Assembly (NCBI GenBank): GCA_039105265.1
Contig: JAPFFF010000032.1
Coordinates: forward strand, 597,001-661,000
Source of the DNA: Tritrichomonas musculus
Lineage: Eukaryota; Parabasalia; Tritrichomonadida; Tritrichomonadidae
Direction: 5' to 3'
DNA: 64,000 nt
A model generated the notes under the pieces. It was not told the DNA's origin, did no database searches, and saw only the letters and a list, made by a program, of their open reading frames with translations. Positions 9,433-18,829 of this stretch are shown piece after piece. The position numbers and the translations under genes are program-made. Position 1 is the stretch's first letter; each line of letters opens with the position of its first letter.

Positions 9433-11775
9433 ATGGAAGAAGACCAAAATCTTTATTATTCAGCGAAATATCTATCTCATACGCAAAGACCTAATTCTTT
9501 AAAAGATAAAGGATTAAGAACATTCATTGAAATTGTTCCTTTGCATTCTCAGAATTTCAATATCATTTCGCTAATCCTTTTCCTCGATAGCTTAACCAAA
9601 GAATTTATATGCAACAACAAAAGAGTTTATAATGACATTTTTTCGTTTAGTTGCTGTAATAAATCAAAGATAAATACTGAAATTCAAATATTTAGCATAA
9701 CTGTCAAAAACGATTTGGAAACCATTAAAGTTCTCGCTAGAGATCAACTCCTTGAAAACCAAACTATGAAAGTTGTTACTATTGATTTTGAAGAATGTAT
9801 CATGACGTCGCCATATACTTTGAAAAATAAAGAGTGTCCTTTTTTGACTCAAGATTTTTGGAATAAACAATGTAAACATAAAAATTCAATGCTTTATACT
9901 TTTTGTAATTACGTAGCTCGAAAAAATTCTAATTTTCCAATATTTATAAAATTTGCTTTTCAAAACTTTTTAGATAAAAGAACCTTGCGTAGAAGAGCCG
10001 TTAGTTTTCAAGGTTATGATGATTTTTATAAAATTTTATTGCATTTACCTGGTTTTGTTTATATTGAGATAAGTACTCAAAAAGTTCAGGACGATGGATT
10101 TGCATTTAAATTTAATAATGATTTTGCTTTTATTAAAAATATAATATGGATTATGCCTTGGGCTTTAGAAGTTATAAATTATATGCATTATTTGCAAATT
10201 GATGCTTCTTTTTATGCGCTTAAGCCTTACAAATTTTGTATATACCATTCAATTTATTTCAATTCAAGTTTTCCTTTCGCATTATCAATTGGCCCTAAAG
10301 AGAACCGTTTTTTATATAATTTATTATTTGATGGATTAAATAAGTTTTGTTTAAATAAAAATGTTTTTGAAAATAAAGTTGTTTTATCAGATTTAGGTTC
10401 TCCTATCAAAAAGTTCTGTAAATTACATTCAAATATTCAATATTTTTGTCATCGTCATATTATACAAATATTTGGACCTAAATCATCATTAGGCATATGG
10501 GTTGCAAGGTTATTGAGATGCAAAACATATTTAATATATAAACAAGAAAAAGAATTTATTTTAGTTGAAATGGACGAATATAAAAAAGATCCAAATTCAC
10601 CTTTATTTGACGATACCGATCAAGATAATGAAAAAAAACAAAAATTAAAAGATTTTGAAATTATGTTAAAAGATATAGATGAAGTGGAAAGAATGCCAAA
10701 TAAAGAAGAAATTAAAAAAAGTGATTATTATATTGCTAATTGGGCAATATGGATTCGTTCTGACCACCATGTAGCTCGTTGTTCAAATCATTCGGAAGGT
10801 TTCCACGGAAATATCAATCAAAAATTGCCAGATTCCGGAACTCATTCATTTAAAACTGGTTTCACAACAATTGTAAATTATTTATTAAATTATATAAATA
10901 ATTACTCAGATATTTGTGGAAATTCTTTTCAAAATAAACATCAAAAAATGATTCAAAAAGTTATACAAATTCTTAGCAAGAGACCAGATAATTATTTAAA
11001 ATGTTCAAAAGAAAATTGTGATTGTGGTGAAGATGTTTTTGTTGAATCAATTTATGGAGTGAAACTTCCTTGCATACATACAATATTAAATAATTTTTGC
11101 AAATCAGAAATATTTAATATTGTTAAAAATAGCAATGAAATTGATATTCAATATTTATTTGTTCAATCTCTCAAAAAGTTCCCCAATTATAAATTTGAAA
11201 AAAATCTTTTTAAATCAAATAGAAAAAATATAGATAGAATAATATCAATATACGAAGTTGAAAAGAATAGAAAGTTTGATAAGGAATCATTGAATATATT
11301 AGGCTCTTTTATTAATGAGTTTCTTAATTGTTTTACATATGTTTTACCAAAATTCCCAAATATTAATCCAAATGATGCCAAATATTCTGGAAATCATTTT
11401 GATTTTCGAGCACTTGATGAAAAATTGGTTTTCAGAAAAAAGAAAGAAGAAAGTAACACAAGTCAAAAGAAAGAAAAATTAAAACTTGAAAATTTATACG
11501 ACGAAGATGACAATTTTGATTCAATGATAAAAGACTGTAATGCTGACATCAAATTAATTAAGAAAAAATACTATGAAACGAAGGCTGAAATTAAAGGAAT
11601 GTATCCTCAATTATCATATCATGATATCGAAAAAATATGTTTTTCTAATTTTGTCCGCTATGTTTTTGAAACTAGATGCGATAATTCAGGTGTCATATAT
11701 TTTTTATCTAAATTCAAAATAGCAAGTTGGAAAAATGCAGATTTAGCTGCAGGTGGTAACAGATTTTTCTCTTAA
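9433..11775 (+). CDS. MULE transposase, copy 1
   Basis: Intact 780-codon ORF from ATG to TAA. The catalytic DDE core of MULE transposases is visible: D257 in LQIDASF, D320 in VVLSDLGSP followed by the CHRH motif (339-342), and E455 in CSNHSEGFHG. A SWIM-type zinc finger follows, with CDC at 529-531 and CIH at 547-549. The C-terminal third is basic with an acidic patch (EEDD region about 690-705). The length is usual for full MULE transposases. It should cut and paste the element and presumably binds the repeat-bearing arms. It differs from the copy at 25454-27796 at only three residues (S152T, V535D, K707E), so both copies are very young. Confidence 0.93.
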   Translation: MEEDQNLYYSAKYLSHTQRPNSLKDKGLRTFIEIVPLHSQNFNIISLILFLDSLTKEFICNNKRVYNDIFSFSCCNKSKINTEIQIFSITVKNDLETIKVLARDQLLENQTMKVVTIDFEECIMTSPYTLKNKECPFLTQDFWNKQCKHKNSMLYTFCNYVARKNSNFPIFIKFAFQNFLDKRTLRRRAVSFQGYDDFYKILLHLPGFVYIEISTQKVQDDGFAFKFNNDFAFIKNIIWIMPWALEVINYMHYLQIDASFYALKPYKFCIYHSIYFNSSFPFALSIGPKENRFLYNLLFDGLNKFCLNKNVFENKVVLSDLGSPIKKFCKLHSNIQYFCHRHIIQIFGPKSSLGIWVARLLRCKTYLIYKQEKEFILVEMDEYKKDPNSPLFDDTDQDNEKKQKLKDFEIMLKDIDEVERMPNKEEIKKSDYYIANWAIWIRSDHHVARCSNHSEGFHGNINQKLPDSGTHSFKTGFTTIVNYLLNYINNYSDICGNSFQNKHQKMIQKVIQILSKRPDNYLKCSKENCDCGEDVFVESIYGVKLPCIHTILNNFCKSEIFNIVKNSNEIDIQYLFVQSLKKFPNYKFEKNLFKSNRKNIDRIISIYEVEKNRKFDKESLNILGSFINEFLNCFTYVLPKFPNINPNDAKYSGNHFDFRALDEKLVFRKKKEESNTSQKKEKLKLENLYDEDDNFDSMIKDCNADIKLIKKKYYETKAEIKGMYPQLSYHDIEKICFSNFVRYVFETRCDNSGVIYFLSKFKIASWKNADLAAGGNRFFS

Positions 11776-11817
11776 CAAATTTCTGAGAAGACTCAGAATA
11801 TTTTAAATAAGCTTTAT

Positions 11818-11852
<35 letters not shown>

Positions 11853-11865
11853 AAAATAAAAAATA
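11776..11865. repeat. inner end of right MULE arm with A-run
   Basis: Directly after the stop codon the inverse of the 5' leader appears (TTCTGAGAAGACTCAGAA, then AAGCTTTATC), followed by roughly 30 A residues and AAAAAT repeats. The A-run lies within the arm and not at the element end, so it is not a retroposon tail. Confidence 0.7.
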
Positions 11866-12585
11866 AAAATAAAAACAAGAAAACTAACGCGCGATATAAT
11901 CATAAATCATTTAATAAACAATAATTTTTGAACATACATAAATGTTTTTTGTATTTTGAAATTCAATTAATAATTAATATCATTTAATGACAACTTTGTG
12001 AGCTTTGCTCACAAAGTTGTCATTCTTAAGATCTATTAGGTACAATATTTCTTTTGTTTTCTTCATGAAAGTTGATTTGTTTAAGTTTTGAAAAGAAATC
12101 TAATTTGAAAATAATAAAAGGCCACTTTTTGAGCGAAGCTCAAAAAGTGGCCAAGCATGAGATTCATTTCTGATATGTAATAACTTGGTTATAGTTGGTT
12201 TTGATATTTGAATATCTGATTTGAGGAAATTGCAATAAACGCCACTTTTTGAGCTTCGCTCAAAAAGTGTCAATGCTTTAGATAATAATGGCGTAATAAT
12301 ATATTTTTCTTTCAAGAACATTGTTCTTTTTTAAGCAAGTATTCTATAAAAACAAACGATTAAAATAAATAGAAAAATAATTGAGGGCCAATTTGGTTTC
12401 TCATGTCATAAACATTTTGCATCAAAAAGTTATTTTATTTTTTATCTTTAAGAAAAAGTTATGTTTTATTTTTTGTGCCAAGAAAAAGTTCATGATTATT
12501 TTTCACTCTATCAAATTGTCGAAACTTTTTGACCGAAAAAAAATCAAAATAAACAAAAAAAAATTAAATATACTATATGATAAAA
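11866..12585. mobile_element. ~0.7-kb insertion in the MULE right arm with three 3-nt-loop hairpins
   Basis: This stretch is missing from the same place in MULE copy 2 (around 27870-27890), so it was inserted into, or deleted from, an arm. Its edges fall in AAAAAT repeats and cannot be fixed to the base. It contains three near-perfect hairpins with stems of about 15 bp and 3-nt loops: 11989-12021 (stem GACAACTTTGTGAGC), 12120-12152 (GGCCACTTTTTGAGC) and about 12241-12271 (GCCACTTTTTGAGC, opposite loop). All share the core GAGC-NNN-GCTC. There is no convincing gene. A short minus-strand frame only translates the hairpins. Confidence 0.6.
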
Positions 12586-12599
12586 AATAAAAAATCACA

Positions 12600-13719
12600 A
12601 TAATATTAAATAATCAATTTTGTTTGTTTTATTTTCATCTTTTTATTGCCACCGTGGTCGTCCTATGGGCGGCAATGTCGTCAATTCCAGATCTTCCGGA
12701 TGAAATCGCGATATCTTTGTCCGGATGACGACTCGCCGCAGTTACAACCAGCTAGCTGCTAAGCATTGCTGATCGTGGTCTTGCTATGGGCGGCAATGTC
12801 GTCATTCCAGATCTTCCGGATGAAATCGCGATATCTTTGTCCGGATGACGACTCGCCGCAGTTACAACCAGCTAGCTGCTAAGCATTGCTGATCGTGGTC
12901 TTGCTATGGGCGGCAATGTCGTCATTCCAGATCTTCCGGATGAAATCGCGATATCTTTGTCCGGATGACGACTCGCCGCAGTTACAACCAGCTAGCTGCT
13001 AAGCATTGCTGATCGTGGTCTTGCTATGGGCGGCAATGTCGTCATTCCAGATCTTCCGGATGAAATCGCGATATCTTTGTCCGGATGACGACTCGCCGCA
13101 GTTACAACCAGCTAGCTGCTAAGCATTGCTGATCGTGGTCTTGCTATGGGCGGCAATGTCGTCATTCCAGATCTTCCGGATGAAATCGCGATATCTTTGT
13201 CCGGATGACGACTCGCCGCAGTTACAACCAGCTAGCTGCTAAGCATTGCTGATCGTGGTCTTGCTATGGGCGGCAATGTCGTCATTCCAGATCTTCCGGA
13301 TGAAATCGCGATATCTTTGTCCGGATGACGACTCGCCGCAGTTACAACCAGCTAGCTGCTAAGCATTGCTGATCGTGGTCTTGCTATGGGCGGCAATGTC
13401 GTCATTCCAGATCTTCCGGATGAAATCGTGATATCTTTGTCCGGATGACGACTCGCCGCAGTTACAACCAGCTAGCTGCTAAGCATTACTGATCGTGATC
13501 ATGCTATGGGCGGCAATGTCGTCATCTCGGTTTCTTTGATTGGTTTAGTTCTATAAAAATGGCGCTTTTTCATGGTTTTATCTTAGTGAACTTTTTCAAA
13601 ACTTTACAAGAAAATTTTAGAACTTTTTGTATGCCTTCTCAATTAACTCAAAAAGTCAGAATAACGAATTTTCCTCAGAAAAAAATGGTGTAACTTTTTC
13701 TATAGTTTGTCATTCCGCC
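12600..13719 (-). repeat. right arm of MULE copy 1 with 7-unit 120-bp array
   Basis: Inverse copy of the left arm: inner spacer (12600-12660), seven 120-bp units with their period visible at 12661, 12781 and so on to 13381, then the terminal sequence 13526-13719. The unit nearest the terminus carries the same special variant as the outermost unit of the left arm. The left arm has eleven units, so the arms are homologous but unequal in length. Confidence 0.93.
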
Positions 13720-13728
13720 TCAATTGTT

Positions 13729-16439
13729 ATTACAATTCATTTAAAAAGTTTAGAAAGCGTCAAAAAACAATGGGAGTATATATTGAAGATTCTTATATTA
13801 TTAGTTCATATTAAAATTATAACATATATTTTTAAATTATTTTAGATTAAAATATCAAGAATATCTTTTTTATGATGATATATTTATATTTATAAAAAAA
13901 ACTAAAAACTAATAGATTCATTTTTATAATATATCGAGTAATTTTGGCTATTTAAAAAATATTTATTATTTTTCATTAATATCGGATATGATATATATCA
14001 ATTATTTGATTAACTTATTCAGATTTATTGTATGAACGTATTCGATATTTTTCTTCCTTTGTTCTTAAGACCTCATAATAAATCTATTAGCATATTAGAT
14101 GGTTATATTTATATAATCCATCAATTTGATTGCATCAAATACAAGAAAGTAAAGCACTAAATATATTTTAATATGAAAAAAATATGAATAAAAATATATT
14201 CAAAAATATTTTCAAGTTTTGAAATATTATAGCAAAACATTCAAACCTTAAAGCAAAGATTATTCAAATTTTTGACATATAAAACAAATTCAATACTTCT
14301 TAAAGCATGAGTATAGAATTCTTATTACAAGACACTATTGAAATTTCTGCCAAATAAAATAAATTGAATAGTCCCTATTACAACTCGTTTTTTTATGTTT
14401 AGTTAATTGCTTTTTTTTTAAATATCATTAACCAAATTTTATTATTAAAAATAAAAAAAAAATGTTAACCAAAAATAGAAATAAAAAACGTTTTTAATAA
14501 CACGAAAATCTGTATTAGAGGAGACAAAATTTTTAAAAAACAGATATTTTTAAAATTTTATTTTTCCATTTTAAACTAATGATAATAAAGAACTAAAAAC
14601 TCTGCTCATGAACTTCTAACATCTTTTTATCATGTGATATGAACATTTTATTTTTCAAAAATTTTGAAAAAAAAAGGATCATTTTTCATGTAAATAATAG
14701 TTTTTTATTTTTAATAATCATATATTGTTTTTAATAATGTATAAAAAATATAAATAATCTATCAAATTTATGCAATATTTTTTATGTATCTCTATTTTGT
14801 AAAAATTACAATTTTTTCATTAAAAAAAACATCTGATTCTCAATGAATAATGTGGAGTATTTGAACTGATAGGTTATCCATATTCTTCATATAATTTCTC
14901 TAATAAATCAATTAGAAAAATAAAAAAATGATGATTGTATATTAAAAATTATGCTGTTTTTAGAGGTTAAAATCAACATATGCTATATTTGCTTTTGCAA
15001 TATCTTGTTAAATAATTCAAATTTATCGAATATTATTGCATTATGTAATACAATAAATACTGTTTTAAACAATTTTATATTATTCTTAGTTATTCCCTGG
15101 ATCATTTTCTAAACCAGTAGCATTATTTTCATTTAATTTTATCTCAGAGCATTGGCTTGACAGCATAGTTAAAATAGTATTATATTATTTTATGAATTGT
15201 AAAAGTATATAACAATATTATTTATTTATTAGTGTATGTGTTTGGATAATATATTTTGAAGATAATTGAGTTTTATTTATCGTTTCATATTTATGATAAA
15301 TTATGGCACATTTTAAGAGTAAAAAAAAAAAATCAGCCTTGAATTTTTTAATGTCATTAATTTATTTTTATTAATAAAAAATATTATGTGGAATATTAAA
15401 ATATTATGCAATATTTCCTATCAATTATTAAGATAATACTATTTTTTAATAAGCAAATATAAAGTATTCAATTATGGTTGAAAATTGAATACTTTATGGT
15501 AAAATATTAATGAAAAAGTTGTTCAAAGAAAAATAAAATATATGTTTATCTTAAAAAAAAATTCTATAAATGCATTACATTTTTTATTTATATAATATAT
15601 TACTAGTATAAAATGGAATATTTCTGTATTATATACTTTTTCATCAAAAAAAACTAAAAATACCTAATTTTGCTAACAAAAACTATTAAATGGAAAATTT
15701 ATTAATTAAGTATATGTGTATATTAATAATAAACTGGTTTGTTCCATTAAACACAATTTTCAACTGATTTTTTTGGATTATTTTCAAATATCTTATCAAT
15801 CTAATTTTTTCCTCAATAATGCTATTTTACACAATAAACGAGTTTTTTGGTCAGAATATATCAATTGTATAGTAAAACAGTTTTTAAAAATTAAAAACTT
15901 ATTGAAATATTGTTTGAAAAACAAATTAACGTATATTAACGTATATATAAAATTGAAAAAAATTGTTTTATTTTGTTATAGTTGAGGGACTATTCAAATT
16001 TATTGATGTATTATATTTATATACCATATAATATAACTATTGTCATATGTCATTTGATATACTCCACTTTTAATCGAAAAATAGAATAATTGATTGCTAT
16101 TAAAATTAAATTATTTCAAGTTTTTTTGGTAAAATTCTAAAACTCACAAAGCAAAAGATATTCAAATTTAAGGATATTTTTTGAATATATCCATGAAATT
16201 AGCAGAAAATCTTTGCATCAAAAAAAAGCTCTCAATATTTTTAAGCATTTTTCTCTGAAATGAGCAGGAATTTTCTTTAGTTATTTAGGTTTTTAATTGC
16301 TCTTGAACCAAAGAACCTGTAGATATGATATGAAGAAAAAATTCAGGCAATTTAAAAATTTTGTCTCCTCTTCTGTCTTTTATTTTTATTTTTGAATAAT
16401 GATATTTTGATGTAATAAGGTACGTTTAAAATAGACTTT
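13729..16439. other. AT-rich hAT interior right of the MULE
   Basis: About 2.7 kb of A/T-dominated sequence. I see no frame with protein-like composition. The longest one, at 15716-15985, is low-complexity. If the hAT transposase ever had upstream exons they should lie here, but none is recognisable. Confidence 0.6.
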
Positions 16440-16499
16440 AGCTCGGGGTGTAAAATAAATGTAACAAGAAGATTTAAAAATAATGGTAAAAACTATTTT

Positions 16500-17110
16500 T
16501 ATTCTAAATATAAAAATAATAATCAAAATAGAAATAAATTTGTGATAATTTATTAAAAAAATCACTGCCCGAAAGAATAATTTTCTTTTGAAGAATCATA
16601 TTTTGAACTTTTTCTTTTTCATGTTTCTCAATTTCTTTACGAAAGAATATATTTTCATTTTTTTTAAGATGGATTTGTTATATAGGATGCTTTTCTTCAT
16701 TTTTGTATTAAAATGCTGTTAATGTGTTATCTAATTCATCATTATTGTTTATATATTGATAAAAAAAATTGATGTATATGGAATATTCTTCTTTGCCGAT
16801 ATCATCAGTGATAAATACTGGATCTATTTTAATAAATGAGCAATTTTATTAAATTTTGTTCTTCAGGATTTTGGAATTGGATGGCCTAGCTTTTTAAATT
16901 GAATCAAATCACTGAGGGTTCCATTTGAAAAATATTCTGGTATAATAATAGATTGAGTTGCGTTATTAGAATGAATTTTCCTCCTCCCAAATTATTTAAA
17001 TAGAGAAGGATGATCTAATTCTGAAAGAATATTAGTAATAAGTTGTGACAATTTGTAATTTTCTGAACATTCATGACGAGCCATATTTGCAATTATTCTC
17101 AATTAAATAA
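16500..17110 (-). pseudogene. decayed protein-kinase-like gene fragment
   Basis: Minus-strand pieces read as MARHECSENYKLSQLITNIL followed by SELDHPSLFK, and in another frame NATQSIIIPEYFSNGTLSDL. The EYFSNGTLSDLI block looks like a kinase hinge (E-Y-x2-NGTL) and LDHPSLFK like the alphaC-beta4 region (L-x-HP-x-(I/L)). Further pieces in different frames follow toward 16500. The order fits the middle of a trichomonad TKL-type kinase. Stop codons and frame changes make it a pseudogene. It lies just outside the hAT right end. Confidence 0.4.
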
Positions 17111-17469
17111 AGGTAAATATCAAATTAATTGGTGATAAAAATTCTCACATAAATCCATTAGAATGGTTTCAATTTTTAGGCTGAATTAATGGTGGACAAC
17201 ATTTTAAATGACTTAGCAATAATATCATCTTAATAAAATCATTTTAATGATATTATTTGAAATCTATAATTTGAATAGATAAAAAAAAAAAAAAAAAAAA
17301 CCGACATATGATAACTCAAACTCATGATGTTAAGTGATACGGTAAATTGAAATTATCCTAATAGGCCAAATTATATAAAGATTATTTCAAAAATATTATG
17401 TAATTTAATTATTTGAACCTTTCAAAAAGTTGAAGATATTGTTTTATCTGCTAAATTTAAATATCTGAC

Positions 17470-18666
17470 ATGTCCAATTCAGGCATTCCTGTAGTTCTCG
17501 ATTTAGGAACTGGATTTCTCAAAGCTGGTCTCAGCACAAGTGCAATTCCAGATTTTGTTCTCCCAAACTCAGTTGGCCGCCCTATTTTGCGCTCAGATGA
17601 ATCATTTGCTCGTGCAAAAATCAAGGATGTTATGATTTGCGATGAAATCACTCCAGTTCGCCAATACCTCGATCTTACATTTCCAGTCGAACATGGTGTT
17701 ATTAAGAATTGGGACGACGAAACATTAGTCCTCGATTATCTTTTCAAGCAGAAGTTTAAGATTAATAACGAAGAGCATCCAGTTCTTATTACAGAAGCTC
17801 CAATGAATCCAATTGAAAATCGTAAGAAGCTTTTCGAAGTTTTCTTCGAAACATTTAATTTCCCTGCAGTTCAAATGGCTCCACAAGCTTTACTTGTTCT
17901 TTACGCACAAGGACTTGTTACCGGTGTTGTTGTTGACTCAGGAGATGGTGTTACTCATATTATGCCAATTTATGAAAACTACTTATTATCTCATCTTATT
18001 GGTCGTATGGATATTGCAGGACGTGATATCACAGAGCATATGGTTAAGCTTCTTACACTTCGTGGTTATACATTCCACAAATCATCCGACTTTGACGTTG
18101 TTCGTGAAATCAAGGAAAAGTTGTGCTTTGTATCAGCTGATATTAAACTTGATCGTCGTATTGCAAATGAAACCACAACATATGTTGTTCCTTACGTTTT
18201 GAATGATGGACGAATTATCAAAGTTTCAGGTGAACGTTTCGAAGCACCTGAAGTTTTGTTCCAACCAGAACTACTTGGCCATGAAGGATATGGTATTCAT
18301 CAACTCCTCTTTGATACAATTACAAAAGCTGATATTAATCTTAGAAAAGATTTCTTCAAATCAATTGTTGTTTCGGGAGGTACTACTATGTATCCAGGCT
18401 TTTCAACCAGAATGGAGAATGAACTAAGGAATCTTGTTAAAACCAATATTCTCAAAGGCCACAGTGATCCAAATAAAGCAATTAAAGATTATAAGATCAA
18501 TGTTGAAGATCCACCTAATCGTAGGTTCCTTGTTTATCTTGGAGCAACAGTTTTAGCTAACCTTTCTAAGGAAAAACCACATTCATGGGCACAACACTCC
18601 GAATACAACGAAATAGGTGCACTTAAACTCGTTCAAAAATTCCAAGGAGATATTCCAAAACAATAA
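17470..18666 (+). CDS. ARP2: actin-related protein 2 (Arp2/3 complex subunit)
   Basis: Intact 398-codon ORF, close to the usual Arp2 length. The actin fold is evident: phosphate loop 1 VLDLGTGFLKAG (about 9-20), phosphate loop 2 VVVDSGDGVTHI (about 154-165), GGTTMYPG near residue 300, and the C-terminal FLGA-like YLGATVLAN. Features that favour Arp2 over conventional actin are KIKDVMICDE, the VREIKEKLCFVSADI block, GERFEAPEVLFQPELL, and EDPPNRRFLVYLGA near the C-terminus. Arp2 pairs with Arp3 to start branched actin filaments, which drive amoeboid spreading and phagocytosis in trichomonads. The gene is more GC-rich at third positions than its flanks, as expected for a well-expressed gene. The flanks on both sides are transposon-derived. 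Confidence 0.92.
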   Translation: MSNSGIPVVLDLGTGFLKAGLSTSAIPDFVLPNSVGRPILRSDESFARAKIKDVMICDEITPVRQYLDLTFPVEHGVIKNWDDETLVLDYLFKQKFKINNEEHPVLITEAPMNPIENRKKLFEVFFETFNFPAVQMAPQALLVLYAQGLVTGVVVDSGDGVTHIMPIYENYLLSHLIGRMDIAGRDITEHMVKLLTLRGYTFHKSSDFDVVREIKEKLCFVSADIKLDRRIANETTTYVVPYVLNDGRIIKVSGERFEAPEVLFQPELLGHEGYGIHQLLFDTITKADINLRKDFFKSIVVSGGTTMYPGFSTRMENELRNLVKTNILKGHSDPNKAIKDYKINVEDPPNRRFLVYLGATVLANLSKEKPHSWAQHSEYNEIGALKLVQKFQGDIPKQ

Positions 18667-18829
18667 AGGCCTTTTAATAAATTAAGGCACCATTTTTTAT
18701 AAAAAGTTTTATAAAAATCGGCCAATCTTGTTTTTTTTGCAATTATTTATTTACTAAAACTTATAGAATCTTGATAACGCCAACAAAAAATGGATTTTAA
18801 AGCCAAAAAAGTTAAAAAAAGGGTGCTTT
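18667..18829. other. 3' flank of ARP2
   Basis: Short AT-rich 3' region with TAAA-type polyadenylation candidates (AATAAATTAAGG just after the stop). No other feature is visible. It ends where the inverted duplication begins. Confidence 0.5.

Larger units (their letters stand above)
7685..13719. mobile_element. complete MULE (Mutator-like element), copy 1
   Basis: It begins GGCGAAGTGACAAACTATAG and ends with the inverted form ending TTTGTCATTCCGCC. Flanking 9-bp duplications TCAATTGTT at 7676-7684 and 13720-13728 are typical of Mutator-like elements. Long inverted arms each contain about 190 bp of terminal sequence, an array of 120-bp GC-rich tandem repeats, and an inner segment ending CAGAAATTTGTTAA next to the gene. 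Between the arms lies one transposase gene (9433-11775). The right arm carries an extra insertion of about 0.7 kb. The element looks complete and could be active. It is inserted in the hAT element, so it is the younger of the two. Confidence 0.92.
5005..16452. mobile_element. hAT transposon, interrupted by a nested MULE
   Basis: The left end TACACCCCGAGCT (5005-5017) and the right end AGCTCGGGGTGTA (16440-16452) are perfect 13-bp inverted repeats. They are flanked by identical 8-bp target duplications AAATAAAT at 4997-5004 and 16453-16460. An 8-bp duplication is the hallmark of hAT elements, and a hAT transposase lies at 5239-6795 on the minus strand. Removing the nested MULE (7685-13719) and its duplicated target leaves a host element of about 5.4 kb. 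Much of the remainder is AT-rich and non-coding, so the element is probably old and inactive. Confidence 0.85.

Noticed and set aside
11820-11850. Poly-A run read as a retrotransposon tail
   Set aside because: It lies inside the MULE arm between gene and array, and copy 2 has it at the same place.
12100-12321. 73-codon minus-strand frame
   Set aside because: It translates the two GAGC hairpins. The repeated LFERSSKSG / LFELRSKSG comes from the inverted repeats.
17470-18666. Conventional actin
   Set aside because: Signature blocks and length fit Arp2 better than actin.
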